64,000 nucleotides of DNA, taken from positions 2,170,001 through 2,234,000 of the forward strand of contig NZ_CP101458.1 in the NCBI RefSeq assembly GCF_024362525.1, read 5' to 3'. Origin of the DNA: Natrononativus amylolyticus. GTDB lineage: Archaea; Halobacteriota; Halobacteria; Halobacteriales; Natrialbaceae. This document shows positions 8,385-16,356 of the stretch, in pieces (position 1 is the first letter of the stretch; the number at the start of each line of letters is the position of its first letter). A program made the translations under genes and the position numbers. The notes under the pieces were generated by a model. That model was not told the origin of the DNA. It searched no databases and saw nothing but the letters and a program-made list of their open reading frames with translations.

Positions 8385-11300
8385 TCACCGGAGACCGGAC
8401 GGCGCGAGCGCCCCAATCGGGGGACCGATCTCGATCGTGACGGATTCGCCGTCGTCGGCGGTCGCGACCTCGTGGGTCGTCGTTCCCTCGAGCGCGGTCG
8501 ACGGGATCGGCACCGTAAACGAGAGCTCCACCGACTCCCCGCCCTCGAGGTCCACCACGGAATCGCCCACGGTTTCGCCGTCGATGCGATAGGCGACCGC
8601 CGCCGTACCCGCGAGTGAGCCCTCGTTGGTCACCGTCGCGGTGACCGAAATCGTCTCGCCCGGCGCGGCGGTGTCCGGGGCCGACAGATCGGTAACGGCG
8701 AAGAACGCGGGGTCGTCCGCGGCCTCGAGTTCGACCGTCGTCTCGGCGCCGTCGGCCTCGCTTTCGACCAGCACGGCGTAGGTGCCGGCCTCGAGGTCCG
8801 CCGTCTCGACCGCGAACGTCACCAGCACCTCCTCGCCGGCCCCCAGCTCGACCGTCGTCCGATCGACCGTGGAGCCCTCGAGTGCGAGCGAGATGGGCTC
8901 GGTCGCCGTTTCGCCGCCCTCGTTCGCGACGAGGACCGCGACCTCGAGCTCCTCGCCGACGGCGATCGGCGCGTTCGTCTCCGCGATTTCGACGGCGAAG
9001 CCCGCGTCCGTGTCGACCGCGACGAGTGCGTCAGCGGCGACGGGTACTCCTTCCGAATCGACGTACGGCGCGTCGACGTCGCCGTCCGTCTCGACGGAGG
9101 CGAACGTTTCGTCGCCGTCGGTGTCCTGGAACGCGGCCGCGACGAGCACCTGCTCGCCGGCGGCCAGACGCTCGTCCGCAAACTCGGCTCCGGGGACGTC
9201 GAACAGGTCGACGCTCACGTTCTCGTGGGTGCCAGCCGCGAGGTACTCGGAGACCCCGATGACGCTCTCGCGGAGGGTTTCGTTCGTCCGATCGTCGAGT
9301 CCGTCCACGTCCCCGGCCGCCTCGAGCAGCCGGTCGTCGTGGATCGTCACGAAGCCGCCCTCCGGGAGGAACGCCTCGTCGACGACGACCGACTCGCCGT
9401 CGCTCGACTGGTCCTCGAACGCGAGCGACGCCTCGAGCGCGTACTCGATCGACTCGCTCTCGAGTACCGTTTCGCCGTCCGTCGCCAGCGCGGCCTCGTC
9501 GGCCGCGACGACGGCGACCGCGAGCGTGGTTCCGGCCTCGAGCGGGGGCTCCAGCTCGAGCGTCGCGTTCTCGACCGTTTCGTTCGCCGGCAACGTCTCG
9601 CTTCGAGCGAGTTCCTCGTCCGCCCCGTCAGTCACGACCAGCGCGTACTCGACGGTAGCGGTCGCCGACTCGACGAGGAGCGTCTCGCCGTTACCGACCT
9701 GGTCGCTGGCGGCGAGCGTCGCCTCGGGCTCGTCGGGTTCGTCCGGTTCGTCTGGCTCGTCCGGCACGTCCGGCTCCTCGAGTTCGGGCTCGGTCGGTTC
9801 GTCGGGCGCCGCCGGCTCCTCGAGGTCCGGCGCGTCGGGCTCTGGGACCGGGTCGTCGATCGCGTCCTCGGCCGGCTCGTCGACGTCGTCGACGGCCACC
9901 GTGATGGCCGCACGATCGAAGACGAACGCGGCGCGTTCGTCGGTGTACGGCTCGTCCTCGAGCCCGTCGCTCTCGACGTAGGCGAAGGACTCGTCGCCGG
10001 TCGTCTCGCGGTGGGCCACCGCGAGGACGGCCTGGCTCTCCTCGAGCGGCTCCTCGAGGTCGATCTCGACGTCCTCGTGGGTGCCGGCTGCGAGGTACTC
10101 GGAGACGCCGCGGACGCTGTCGACGGGGTCGTCGGCGAGCGTCTCGTCGTGGATCGCAACGAAGCCGCCGTCGGAGAGGTCGACCCGGTCGACGACGACC
10201 GTCTCGCCGTCGCCCTCCTGGTCGCGGACCGTCACCGTCGCGGTTTCCTCGCGCTCCTCGACCGCGTCGAACGCTTCCGTCGCGTCCGCCTCGGCGTAGT
10301 CGGCGATCTCGGTCTCCGTCTCGAGACCGGCGTCCGCCGCGTAGGCAGCGGTGCTCGCGGCCGCGTCGGCCGTCAGCGACTGGAGCTGGCTCACGGACAC
10401 CCGCTGGAGCTGGCTGGCTCCGGCCGCCGCCTCGCAGGCGCCCTTCGCCGCCGCCTGCACCTGTTCGACCGACGCCACCTGCGCCTGCGAGAGCGCGCCG
10501 CTCGAGGCGCCCTGGGCGAGCACCTGGACCTGCAGGACGTCGACGACCTGGACCTGCGTGACCGCGCCCTCGCCCGCCCCGCGGGCGGCGGCCTGGATCT
10601 GTGTGACCTCGACGACCTGGTGCTGAACCGCCGACTCGACCGCTCCCTTCGCCGCGCCGCTGGCCGCCCACTGGACCTGCGTGATCGAAACCGTCTGGTG
10701 CTGGAGCAGCGACCCCTCGGCGGCGCCCCACGCGGCGGCCTGTATCTGCTCGACGGTCGCCTCCTGGCTCTGGACGATGGCACCCTTGGAGGCGCCGAAA
10801 GCGGCCTCCTGGATCTGCGTGACGGTGATCCGCTGGACCTGCTCCACGCGGACGAGCTGAACCTGGAGCAGCGATCCCGCCGCCGCCCCGCGGGCTGCCG
10901 ACTGGGTCTGCTCGACGGTCACCTGCTGTTTCTGGACGAGCGCACCCTTCGCCGCGCCCATCGCCGCCGTCTGGACCTGCTTGATCGACACCCGCTGGTA
11001 CTGCTCGATCTCGACGCGCTGTTCTCCCTCGAGCGTCAGCCGGCTGCTCCCCTCGAGCGCGCCGCTCGAGGCGCCCGCGGCCGCGTGCTGGACGTGCTCG
11101 AGCGTAACCCGCTGGCGCTGCTCGACGGTGAGCCGCTGGTACTGCTCGAGGACGCCGTAGGCCGATCCCTGTGCGGCCTCCTGTACCTTCCCGGCCTCGC
11201 CGACATCCTTAACGCCGGCCTCGTGAGCGGCGCCGGCGGCCGCTCCGCTGGCGGCCACCTGGAGCTGTTCGACGGTCACGTCCTGGCGCTGTGTCAGCGC

Positions 11301-11858
11301 CTGCGCCACCGTCCCGTGGGTCGCTCCCCACGTCGCGCTCTGTAGCTGGGTCGCGTTCGCCCGCTGGTGCTGGGCCAGCGCGCCGCCGGTCGCACCGCCG
11401 ACGGCGACCTGAAGCTGCGTAACGTTGACCCGCTGGTCCTGGACGAGCGCGCCGTGTACCGCGCCCGCCGTCGCCGCCTGCACCTGTTCGACGTCGGCCG
11501 CCTGGTGCTGGGCGGCGGACGTGCGCGCGCCCTCGAGGGCCGCCGCGCGCTGTTCCTGACTCACCTCGACGCCCTGAGTCTGGACGAGGTCGATCCCCTC
11601 CTCGACGCCGCGCTCGACGGCGTCCTCGTGTTCCGCTGCGAGCGCGGCGGGCGCCTCGAGCGTCGCCGCCGGCAGCGCCACTCCCTCGAAGGCACCCGCG
11701 GTGGGCGCCGCCGCGACGGTCGTGTCGCCGCCGTCGATCCCTGCCTGCCCGGAGTCCGTCTCCGCGGGTAATCCGGCGCCTCCCAGCAGCGGGAGGGCGA
11801 CCAGTCCCGAAACCAGTCCCACGGCGACGAGAGCCGCGAGCGCGACCGTCGGTTTCAC
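8385..11858 (-). CDS. Giant secreted protein: 23-residue QxQ/Ala-Gly repeats plus DUF7282-like and CARDB-like domains
   Basis: A 1157-residue exported protein. From the GTG at 11858 it starts (M)KPTVALAALVAVGLVSGL, a signal peptide or N-terminal anchor. The ATG at 11981 adds a charged 41-residue extension and lies only 6-13 nt beyond a minus-strand TATA-like box (CCTTATAC, 11987-11994), so I prefer the later start. Residues 99-499 hold about 15 repeats of 23 residues (V-x-Q-x-Q-x-A-A-x-G-A-x-x-G-A). Then come three DUF7282-like domains, two of them with DGGFVAIHD or EGGFVTIHD and VSEYLAAGTHE, split by a DEP-rich linker, and two CARDB/Ig-like domains. No PGF-CTERM or other C-terminal anchor is visible. 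Probably a cell-surface structural or adhesive protein; function unknown. Confidence 0.8.
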   Translation of the reverse strand: MKPTVALAALVAVGLVSGLVALPLLGGAGLPAETDSGQAGIDGGDTTVAAAPTAGAFEGVALPAATLEAPAALAAEHEDAVERGVEEGIDLVQTQGVEVSQEQRAAALEGARTSAAQHQAADVEQVQAATAGAVHGALVQDQRVNVTQLQVAVGGATGGALAQHQRANATQLQSATWGATHGTVAQALTQRQDVTVEQLQVAASGAAAGAAHEAGVKDVGEAGKVQEAAQGSAYGVLEQYQRLTVEQRQRVTLEHVQHAAAGASSGALEGSSRLTLEGEQRVEIEQYQRVSIKQVQTAAMGAAKGALVQKQQVTVEQTQSAARGAAAGSLLQVQLVRVEQVQRITVTQIQEAAFGASKGAIVQSQEATVEQIQAAAWGAAEGSLLQHQTVSITQVQWAASGAAKGAVESAVQHQVVEVTQIQAAARGAGEGAVTQVQVVDVLQVQVLAQGASSGALSQAQVASVEQVQAAAKGACEAAAGASQLQRVSVSQLQSLTADAAASTAAYAADAGLETETEIADYAEADATEAFDAVEEREETATVTVRDQEGDGETVVVDRVDLSDGGFVAIHDETLADDPVDSVRGVSEYLAAGTHEDVEIDLEEPLEESQAVLAVAHRETTGDESFAYVESDGLEDEPYTDERAAFVFDRAAITVAVDDVDEPAEDAIDDPVPEPDAPDLEEPAAPDEPTEPELEEPDVPDEPDEPDEPDEPEATLAASDQVGNGETLLVESATATVEYALVVTDGADEELARSETLPANETVENATLELEPPLEAGTTLAVAVVAADEAALATDGETVLESESIEYALEASLAFEDQSSDGESVVVDEAFLPEGGFVTIHDDRLLEAAGDVDGLDDRTNETLRESVIGVSEYLAAGTHENVSVDLFDVPGAEFADERLAAGEQVLVAAAFQDTDGDETFASVETDGDVDAPYVDSEGVPVAADALVAVDTDAGFAVEIAETNAPIAVGEELEVAVLVANEGGETATEPISLALEGSTVDRTTVELGAGEEVLVTFAVETADLEAGTYAVLVESEADGAETTVELEAADDPAFFAVTDLSAPDTAAPGETISVTATVTNEGSLAGTAAVAYRIDGETVGDSVVDLEGGESVELSFTVPIPSTALEGTTTHEVATADDGESVTIEIGPPIGALAPSGLR
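10362..11564 (-). repeat. Tandem protein repeat, about 15 units of mostly 69 bp
   Basis: In-frame repeats within the large secreted protein. Each unit has a strand-like VEQVQ or VTQIQ segment, an Ala/Gly segment (AAxGAAxGAL), and a closing QxQ. Most units are 23 residues; some are longer, and an extra 8-residue half unit (VEQRQRVT, IEQYQRVS, VEQVQRIT) is inserted three times. The copies have diverged at DNA level, so this is an old structural repeat rather than a recent expansion. Confidence 0.85.
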
Positions 11859-12188
11859 GACGAACCCTCGACGTCGAGTGTTCGCCTCCCGCCTCCGTCG
11901 AGCGGGACCCACGTAGCCGCGTTCGTTCCCGATCCCACCGGTGTATGCGTGTCCATCCCACTCACGCTCGAGGAGGCGCAAACCCAGGGTATAAGGCCGC
12001 CGGTGGTTTCAGCCGACGCGGAGAGGCAATGCCGAATTACGGCCGCGAGCGGCTACGAACCGAGGAATCACCGAACAGACAGGTATCCCGCTCTTGTGTC
12101 CGACGGCGGCCCGCAGTCGCTCGTCGTGTGAGCGAACCGGCAGCTCGTAAACCACAGCGTTAATCACGGTTTACGAGACAGCCCTGGT
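11859..12188. other. Divergent intergenic region between the repeat protein and bioY
   Basis: 330 bp. Near the left end, minus-strand CCTTATAC (11987-11994) is a plausible TATA box for the repeat protein. Near the right end is a BirA-type inverted repeat over the bioY promoter. The central 100 bp show no gene. Confidence 0.5.
12144..12177 (+). promoter_or_regulatory. BirA-type biotin operator upstream of bioY
   Basis: A perfect inverted repeat, CTCGTAAACC (12144-12153), 14 nt, GGTTTACGAG (12168-12177), ending 11 nt before bioY. The known biotin repressor (BirA) site is TTGTAAACC, about 14-16 nt, GGTTTACAA, so both half-site cores and the spacing match. The spacer holds GTTAATCA, a weak TATA box about 28 nt before the ATG, so a bound repressor would block the promoter. 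Confidence 0.75.
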
Positions 12189-12779
12189 ATGGCAACCGAA
12201 CACGACTCGGTCGAGTTGGTCGGCGCGGACGTCGTTTTCCCGTTCGTCCTGTCGGCGCTGTTGGCCGCACTGCTGGGCGCGAGCGCGTACGTCGTACTCC
12301 CGCTTCCGATCTCGCCGGTCCCGGTCACCCTCCAGGTACTGTTCGTCTTCCTCGCGGGACTCCTCCTGGGACCGTACTGGGGCGCGTTCTCGATGCTCCT
12401 CTACCTGCTCGCGGGCGCGATGGGTGCCCCGGTGTTCGCCGGCGGCTACGCCGGCCTCGGCGTCATCGTCGGGGAAACCGGCGGCTACCTGCTCTCGTAC
12501 CCCCTCGCGGCGCTCCTGATCGGCCTCCTCGTCCACGGCACCGCCGGTCGGCGAAACCCCGCGGAGACGCCGGTTCCGGTGCTCGTCGGCGCCCTGCTCG
12601 CCGCGACGATCCTCATCTACGCGCTGGGCGTCGCGTGGCTCGCCTGGGTGCTCGCCCTCGAGCCGACGGAGGCGATTCTCGTCGGGGCCGTCCCCTACGT
12701 TCCGGGTGAGATCGTAAAGCTCGTCGCCGCCGTCGCGATCGTCCGCAGCGCGGCGCTGGCGGGCCTCTGGTCGCGATGA
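12189..12779 (+). CDS. bioY: Biotin transporter substrate-binding subunit BioY (ECF S component)
   Basis: A 196-residue integral membrane protein with about six hydrophobic segments. It has BioY hallmarks: PLPISPVPVTLQVLFVFLAG near residues 38-57, then GLLLGPYWGAFSMLLYLLAG and GAPVFAGGYAG. It binds biotin and hands it to the energising module. It overlaps the ATPase gene by 4 nt (ATGA), which in turn overlaps the T-component gene, giving a complete bioY-ecfA-ecfT operon. A BirA-type operator directly upstream predicts repression when biotin is plentiful. Confidence 0.95.
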   Translation: MATEHDSVELVGADVVFPFVLSALLAALLGASAYVVLPLPISPVPVTLQVLFVFLAGLLLGPYWGAFSMLLYLLAGAMGAPVFAGGYAGLGVIVGETGGYLLSYPLAALLIGLLVHGTAGRRNPAETPVPVLVGALLAATILIYALGVAWLAWVLALEPTEAILVGAVPYVPGEIVKLVAAVAIVRSAALAGLWSR

Positions 12780-13489
12780 TAGAGTTCCGCGACGTCTCCT
12801 ACGCGTTCGAGGACGTTCCCGTCCTCGAGTCGCTTTCGCTGTCGATCGGCGACGGCGAGTTCGTCCTGCTGGCGGGCGCCAACGGCAGCGGGAAGACGAC
12901 GCTCCTTCGCCTCTGTAACGGCCTCCTCGAGCCCGATTCGGGATCGGTGTTCGTCGACGGCGTCCCGGTGAGCGAGAATCCGGTGGCGGCCAGAACCGCC
13001 GTCGGAATGGTGTTCCAGCACCCCCGCGACCAGTTCGTCGCAGCGACCGTCGGCGCGGACGTCGCGTTCGGCCCCGAGAACCTCGGACTCGCCCGCGAGG
13101 AGATCGACCGACGCGTCGCTGCAGCGCTGTCGGCCGTCAACATGACCGGCCGAGAGGACGAGCGGGTCGACGCCCTCTCGGGCGGCGAGCAGTCCCGCGT
13201 CGCCATCGCCGGCGCGCTCGCGATGGAGCCGACGCACCTCCTTCTCGACGAGCCGTTCACCGGACTCGACCAGCCGGCTCGCGGCGCCGTCCTCGAGCGC
13301 CTCGAGTCTCTCTCGGCGCAGAGGACGGGGATCGTCGTCGCCACCCACGACCTGCGCGACCTCTGGGCGCTCGCCGACCGCGTCGTCGCCATGCGGGCGG
13401 GGGAGGTCGCGGTCGACGGCCCGCCGGAAACCGCTCGCAGGGCGCTCCCGGCCCTCGGTGTCCGCGTCCCGGCCGCCCGCGAATGCTGA
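12776..13489 (+). CDS. bioM: ECF transporter ATP-binding subunit (BioM/CbiO type)
   Basis: A 237-residue ABC ATPase. Walker A is GANGSGKTT (about residues 38-46), the Q-loop lies in VFQHPRDQFV, the signature is LSGGEQSRV, Walker B is HLLLDEPFTGLD, and the switch His is in VATHDLRDL. Its position between bioY and a T-component gene, with overlapping starts and stops, indicates the energising subunit of a dedicated biotin ECF transporter. A shared role with other S components is possible. Length is normal. Confidence 0.92.
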   Translation: MIEFRDVSYAFEDVPVLESLSLSIGDGEFVLLAGANGSGKTTLLRLCNGLLEPDSGSVFVDGVPVSENPVAARTAVGMVFQHPRDQFVAATVGADVAFGPENLGLAREEIDRRVAAALSAVNMTGREDERVDALSGGEQSRVAIAGALAMEPTHLLLDEPFTGLDQPARGAVLERLESLSAQRTGIVVATHDLRDLWALADRVVAMRAGEVAVDGPPETARRALPALGVRVPAAREC

Positions 13490-14187
13490 GCTACGAACCC
13501 GATGGGACGATCGCCCACCGCCTCGATCCGCGCTCGAAACTCGCGTTTCAGGCGGCGTTCGCGCTCACCGCGCTGGCACACACCGAACCGCGGGCGCTCG
13601 TGGCTCTCACCGCGGTGACCGCCCTGGTCCTCGCCTGCGCCCGCGTCTCCCCGTGGCGGGCGCTGTACGCGTACCGCTTCGCGTTCCCCGTTCTCCTGGC
13701 CGGGCCGCTCGTCGCCGCGCTCACGCTCGGCGCGCCGTGGATCGACCTCGAGCGCGCGGTCGAACCCGCGCGGGCGAGCTACCGGGTGTTGCTCATCCTG
13801 CTCGTGAGCGCCGCCTACGTGCGATCGACGCCCGTTCGAGACTCTCGCGCGGCGATTCAGCGAACGATCCCCGGGAAGGCCGGACAGCTGCTCGGCATCG
13901 GCGTCGCGCTCGTCTTCCGGTTCCTGCCCGTCCTGCGAGCCGACCTGCGAACGATTCGCGCGGCGACGGCGGCCCGGCTGGGCGACCGGCGCGGCCCGGT
14001 CGACCGGGCCGAGAGACTGGGGACGCTGGGTCTCGCTCGCGTGGTCGCTCGAGCCGAGACGCTCTCGCTCGCGCTCCAGGCGCGCTGTTTCTCGTGGAAT
14101 CCGACGCTGCCGCCGCTCGCGTTCGCTCGCCGGGACGTCCCCGTCCTCGCTGCGGCGGTGGTGCTCTCGCTGTCGGCGTTCGTGTGA
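13483..14187 (+). CDS. bioN: ECF transporter transmembrane T component (BioN/CbiQ type)
   Basis: A 234-residue membrane protein with four to six hydrophobic segments. It begins MLSYEPDGTIAHRLDPRSKLAFQ, the usual N-terminus of CbiQ/EcfT proteins. The cytoplasmic coupling region holds an Ala-Arg motif (ALQARCFSWNP) expected to contact the ATPases. It overlaps the ATPase gene by 7 nt. Together with BioY and the ATPase it should form the membrane complex that takes up biotin. Confidence 0.9.
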   Translation: MLSYEPDGTIAHRLDPRSKLAFQAAFALTALAHTEPRALVALTAVTALVLACARVSPWRALYAYRFAFPVLLAGPLVAALTLGAPWIDLERAVEPARASYRVLLILLVSAAYVRSTPVRDSRAAIQRTIPGKAGQLLGIGVALVFRFLPVLRADLRTIRAATAARLGDRRGPVDRAERLGTLGLARVVARAETLSLALQARCFSWNPTLPPLAFARRDVPVLAAAVVLSLSAFV

Positions 14188-14273
14188 CGGCTGTCACTCG
14201 GTGCTCGAGAGAGTCGAAAACGCCACAGACGTCGGAAGCCGAGTCAGCGAGAAGAAAACGGGTTCAAAGCCGC

Positions 14274-14597
14274 CTACCGTTCCAGCACCTTCGCAACTGT
14301 CAGAATCGCGTCGAACGTCGGCGGGCTGTCGGTGAGACGGACGACCCGCTCGTCGGCATCGTACTCGATGAACTCGACCTCGTCGATCATCGGGAGGTGG
14401 GTGTGCTGGAGGGCGGTTTCGACGCGGCCGAAGCGATCGTCCGGAACGTCGAACTGCTCGGCGTTCGCTTCCATCTCCGCGACGGCGTCGACGACCTCCT
14501 GGACGGGGACCGGTCCGTCCTGCTCGGCGAGATAGTACAGCGCGTATCGGCGTCGCCGCTCGTTCAATAACCCCAGTACCGTATCGACCTCGACCAT
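14274..14597 (-). CDS. DUF7344-like winged-helix protein
   Basis: A 107-residue protein beginning MVEVDTVLGLLNERRRRYALYYLAEQ. It matches the haloarchaeal DUF7344 pattern, with the later segment LQHTHLPMIDEVEFIEYD, and is a relative of the 5501-5857 protein. It is probably a small DNA-binding protein. It converges with the ECF operon and has a TATA-like GGTATAGG about 20-25 nt upstream on the minus strand. Target genes unknown. Confidence 0.75.
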   Translation of the reverse strand: MVEVDTVLGLLNERRRRYALYYLAEQDGPVPVQEVVDAVAEMEANAEQFDVPDDRFGRVETALQHTHLPMIDEVEFIEYDADERVVRLTDSPPTFDAILTVAKVLER

Positions 14598-14998
14598 AGA
14601 GACGATACTACCTATACCGAGAAAACGCTGTTGGATACCGAAATAACTTCTCTCGCGTACTGCAATTATATTTCAATCATATGGATACTCGGAATCCGGA
14701 ACGAGAACAATAGTTAGTAATTTCGAACGCTCGAGACACGAGAGGCGGCGCTCACCGGACGTTCCGGTCCTCGAGCGACACGACCCGCCGAAGGCGGACG
14801 GACGATGTATCGTCGGCCTCGGAAGCGGTATCGACCGCCGAACGTCGTTCGAGACGTCCGAAACCGCAGGATCGAAGGCTTTGAACCCGAAGGAGAACGC
14901 CGGTGGAGGAGATCGTGAACCGCGGTCGGAGCGAAGCTCCTCCCTGATTCGGATTCCTCCACTGTCGCTCTTTCTACTTCGCCTCACTCGCCAAAAAG
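14598..14998. other. Gene-poor spacer with a tRNA-end-like sequence
   Basis: About 400 bp between a DUF7344 gene and the tRNA-Thr gene. Positions 14640-14730 are unusually AT-rich. At 14899-14909 the sequence GCCGGTGGAGG repeats the 3' end of the neighbouring tRNA-Thr gene (15000-15010), with TGAACC a few bases further on in both. Short frames here are Arg/Ser-rich and not convincing genes. Confidence 0.4.
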
Positions 14999-15072
14999 AG
15001 CCGGTGGAGGGATTTGAACCCTCGACCTAATCCTTACGAAGGATTCGCTCTGCCAGTCTGAGCTACACCGGC
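14999..15072 (-). tRNA. tRNA-Thr (anticodon CGT)
   Basis: The minus strand folds as a cloverleaf. The acceptor GCCGGTG pairs with CACCGGC, the D arm is in TAGCTCAGACTGGCAGAGC, the anticodon stem is AATCC/GGATT with loop TTCGTAA (anticodon CGT), and the T arm carries GGTTCAAATCC. The discriminator base is T, as expected for archaeal tRNA-Thr. CCA is not encoded and no intron is present. Confidence 0.95.
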
Positions 15073-15167
15073 GCACCGCCGCTGGCTCGCACTTCTACGT
15101 AGGTCCGAACCGGGCCATAAGGGTTGCGAATCGTCGCTCGGGCGACTGTCGGTCGCGTCAGGGCCCC

Positions 15168-16169
15168 CTACTCGCGGCGCTCGAGTCGGACGTCCAGACA
15201 GACGTTTAGCTCGTGGGGCGCGTACGAGCGCACGGTTCTGCGGGTTTCGACGGACACCTCGTACTCGGGTTCGGCGGCCGCACGGATCGCTCGCTCGCCC
15301 GGTCCGAACGGATCGTCCTCGTGCTGGATGTCGTAGTAGTGGAGCACGCAGGAGGCCCCCGCGAGGGTCACGGCGGTCTCGAGGAACGCGTCGGCACTGT
15401 GGGGGAGGTTCATCACCAGCCGGTCGGCCCACCCCGAATACTCCGCCGCGACCGTCCGAACGTCCCCGCAGATCGCCGTCACTCCGTCCTCGACGCCGTT
15501 TCGGCGAGCGTTCTCCCGGAGGTACTCGATCGCGCGCTCGTTGACGTCGACGCCGACGCACTCCGCTCCGCGTTTGGCGAAGGGGATCACGAACGGGCCG
15601 ACGCCGGCGAACATGTCGAGCGCCCGCTCGCCCGCGGCGACCTGCGCTGCGACGCGGTGGCGCTCGGTCGCCAGCCGCGGCGAGAAGTACACCTCGGCGA
15701 GGTCGAGAGCGAACTCACAGCCGTACTCGCGGTGGACGGTTTCGGTAGGCCGTCCGTCCGCGGAGCCGTCGACGAGTACGGCCCACTCGCGAACCCGCGT
15801 CTCGCCTTTGATCTTCGAACGCTTGTTGAGCACCGTCTCGAGCGGCAGGTCCGAGTCGACGATCGCCCTCGCGATCTCGGCAGCCCGCTCTGGGTCGTCC
15901 TCGTCGAGCAGCGCCACTTCCCCGAGGCGCTCGTAGGAGGGCTCGAACCCGAGGATGTCGGCGGGCGTCGTCTGGGTCTCGCGCTCGGGAGCGTCGTAGT
16001 CGACGACCTCGAGGCCCGGCGGCACCGCTTCCGGTCGCGCGACGGGAACGTAGAGCCACCCGTCGGAGACGGTGATCTCGAACTCCTCGGCGATCAGGTC
16101 CGCGTCGGCGAGCTCCCGGCGAATCGCCTCCCCCTCCGAGGGGCGTACGCGGACACACGGCACGTCCAT
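15168..16169 (-). CDS. trm5: tRNA (guanine37-N1)-methyltransferase Trm5
   Basis: A 333-residue class I SAM methyltransferase that makes m1G at position 37 of tRNA, which prevents frameshifting and starts wyosine synthesis. The SAM site is DMFAGVGPFVIPFAKRG, with VDVN after it, and the Trm5/Tyw2 catalytic motif is MNLPHSADAF. The N-terminal part has the conserved LNKRSKIKGETR segment. The ATG at 16169 (MDVPCVRVRPSEGE) gives a normal length; the upstream extension is low-quality. It lies 95 nt past the tRNA-Thr gene on the same strand. The wyosine enzyme Taw1 is also in this window (56430). Confidence 0.9.
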   Translation of the reverse strand: MDVPCVRVRPSEGEAIRRELADADLIAEEFEITVSDGWLYVPVARPEAVPPGLEVVDYDAPERETQTTPADILGFEPSYERLGEVALLDEDDPERAAEIARAIVDSDLPLETVLNKRSKIKGETRVREWAVLVDGSADGRPTETVHREYGCEFALDLAEVYFSPRLATERHRVAAQVAAGERALDMFAGVGPFVIPFAKRGAECVGVDVNERAIEYLRENARRNGVEDGVTAICGDVRTVAAEYSGWADRLVMNLPHSADAFLETAVTLAGASCVLHYYDIQHEDDPFGPGERAIRAAAEPEYEVSVETRRTVRSYAPHELNVCLDVRLERRE

Positions 16170-16356
16170 ACCCGCACTCGCGGGCCACTGGCCGTAACGC
16201 TGACGCTTTTCGGCCGCTCGAGGGCGTGGTGGCCGTTCGACGGGATGCTTCGAACTCGTCGACACGAGGGCGACTGTCACCGGATGCGGCGTCGACGACG
16301 GCGCGACCGCTGGCAACTCGACGGAGTCGGAAAGCGGTAGACCCGGCCGTCCGCGG

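Noticed and set aside
9225-11345. A 706-codon open frame on the plus strand opposite the repeat protein
   Set aside because: It is the antisense of the repetitive gene; GC-rich third positions leave long open frames on the other strand. Its sequence is Arg/Leu/Asp-rich with no domain, while the minus-strand product has a signal peptide, repeats and known domains.
10362-11564. CRISPR array or DNA satellite
   Set aside because: The 69-bp periodicity is in-frame protein repetition with diverged DNA copies and no conserved repeat-spacer pattern.
14673-14987. A 104-codon minus-strand frame before the tRNA
   Set aside because: Arg/Ser/Pro-rich translation without acidic bias or domain; it overlaps the sequence resembling the tRNA end, so non-coding DNA is more likely.
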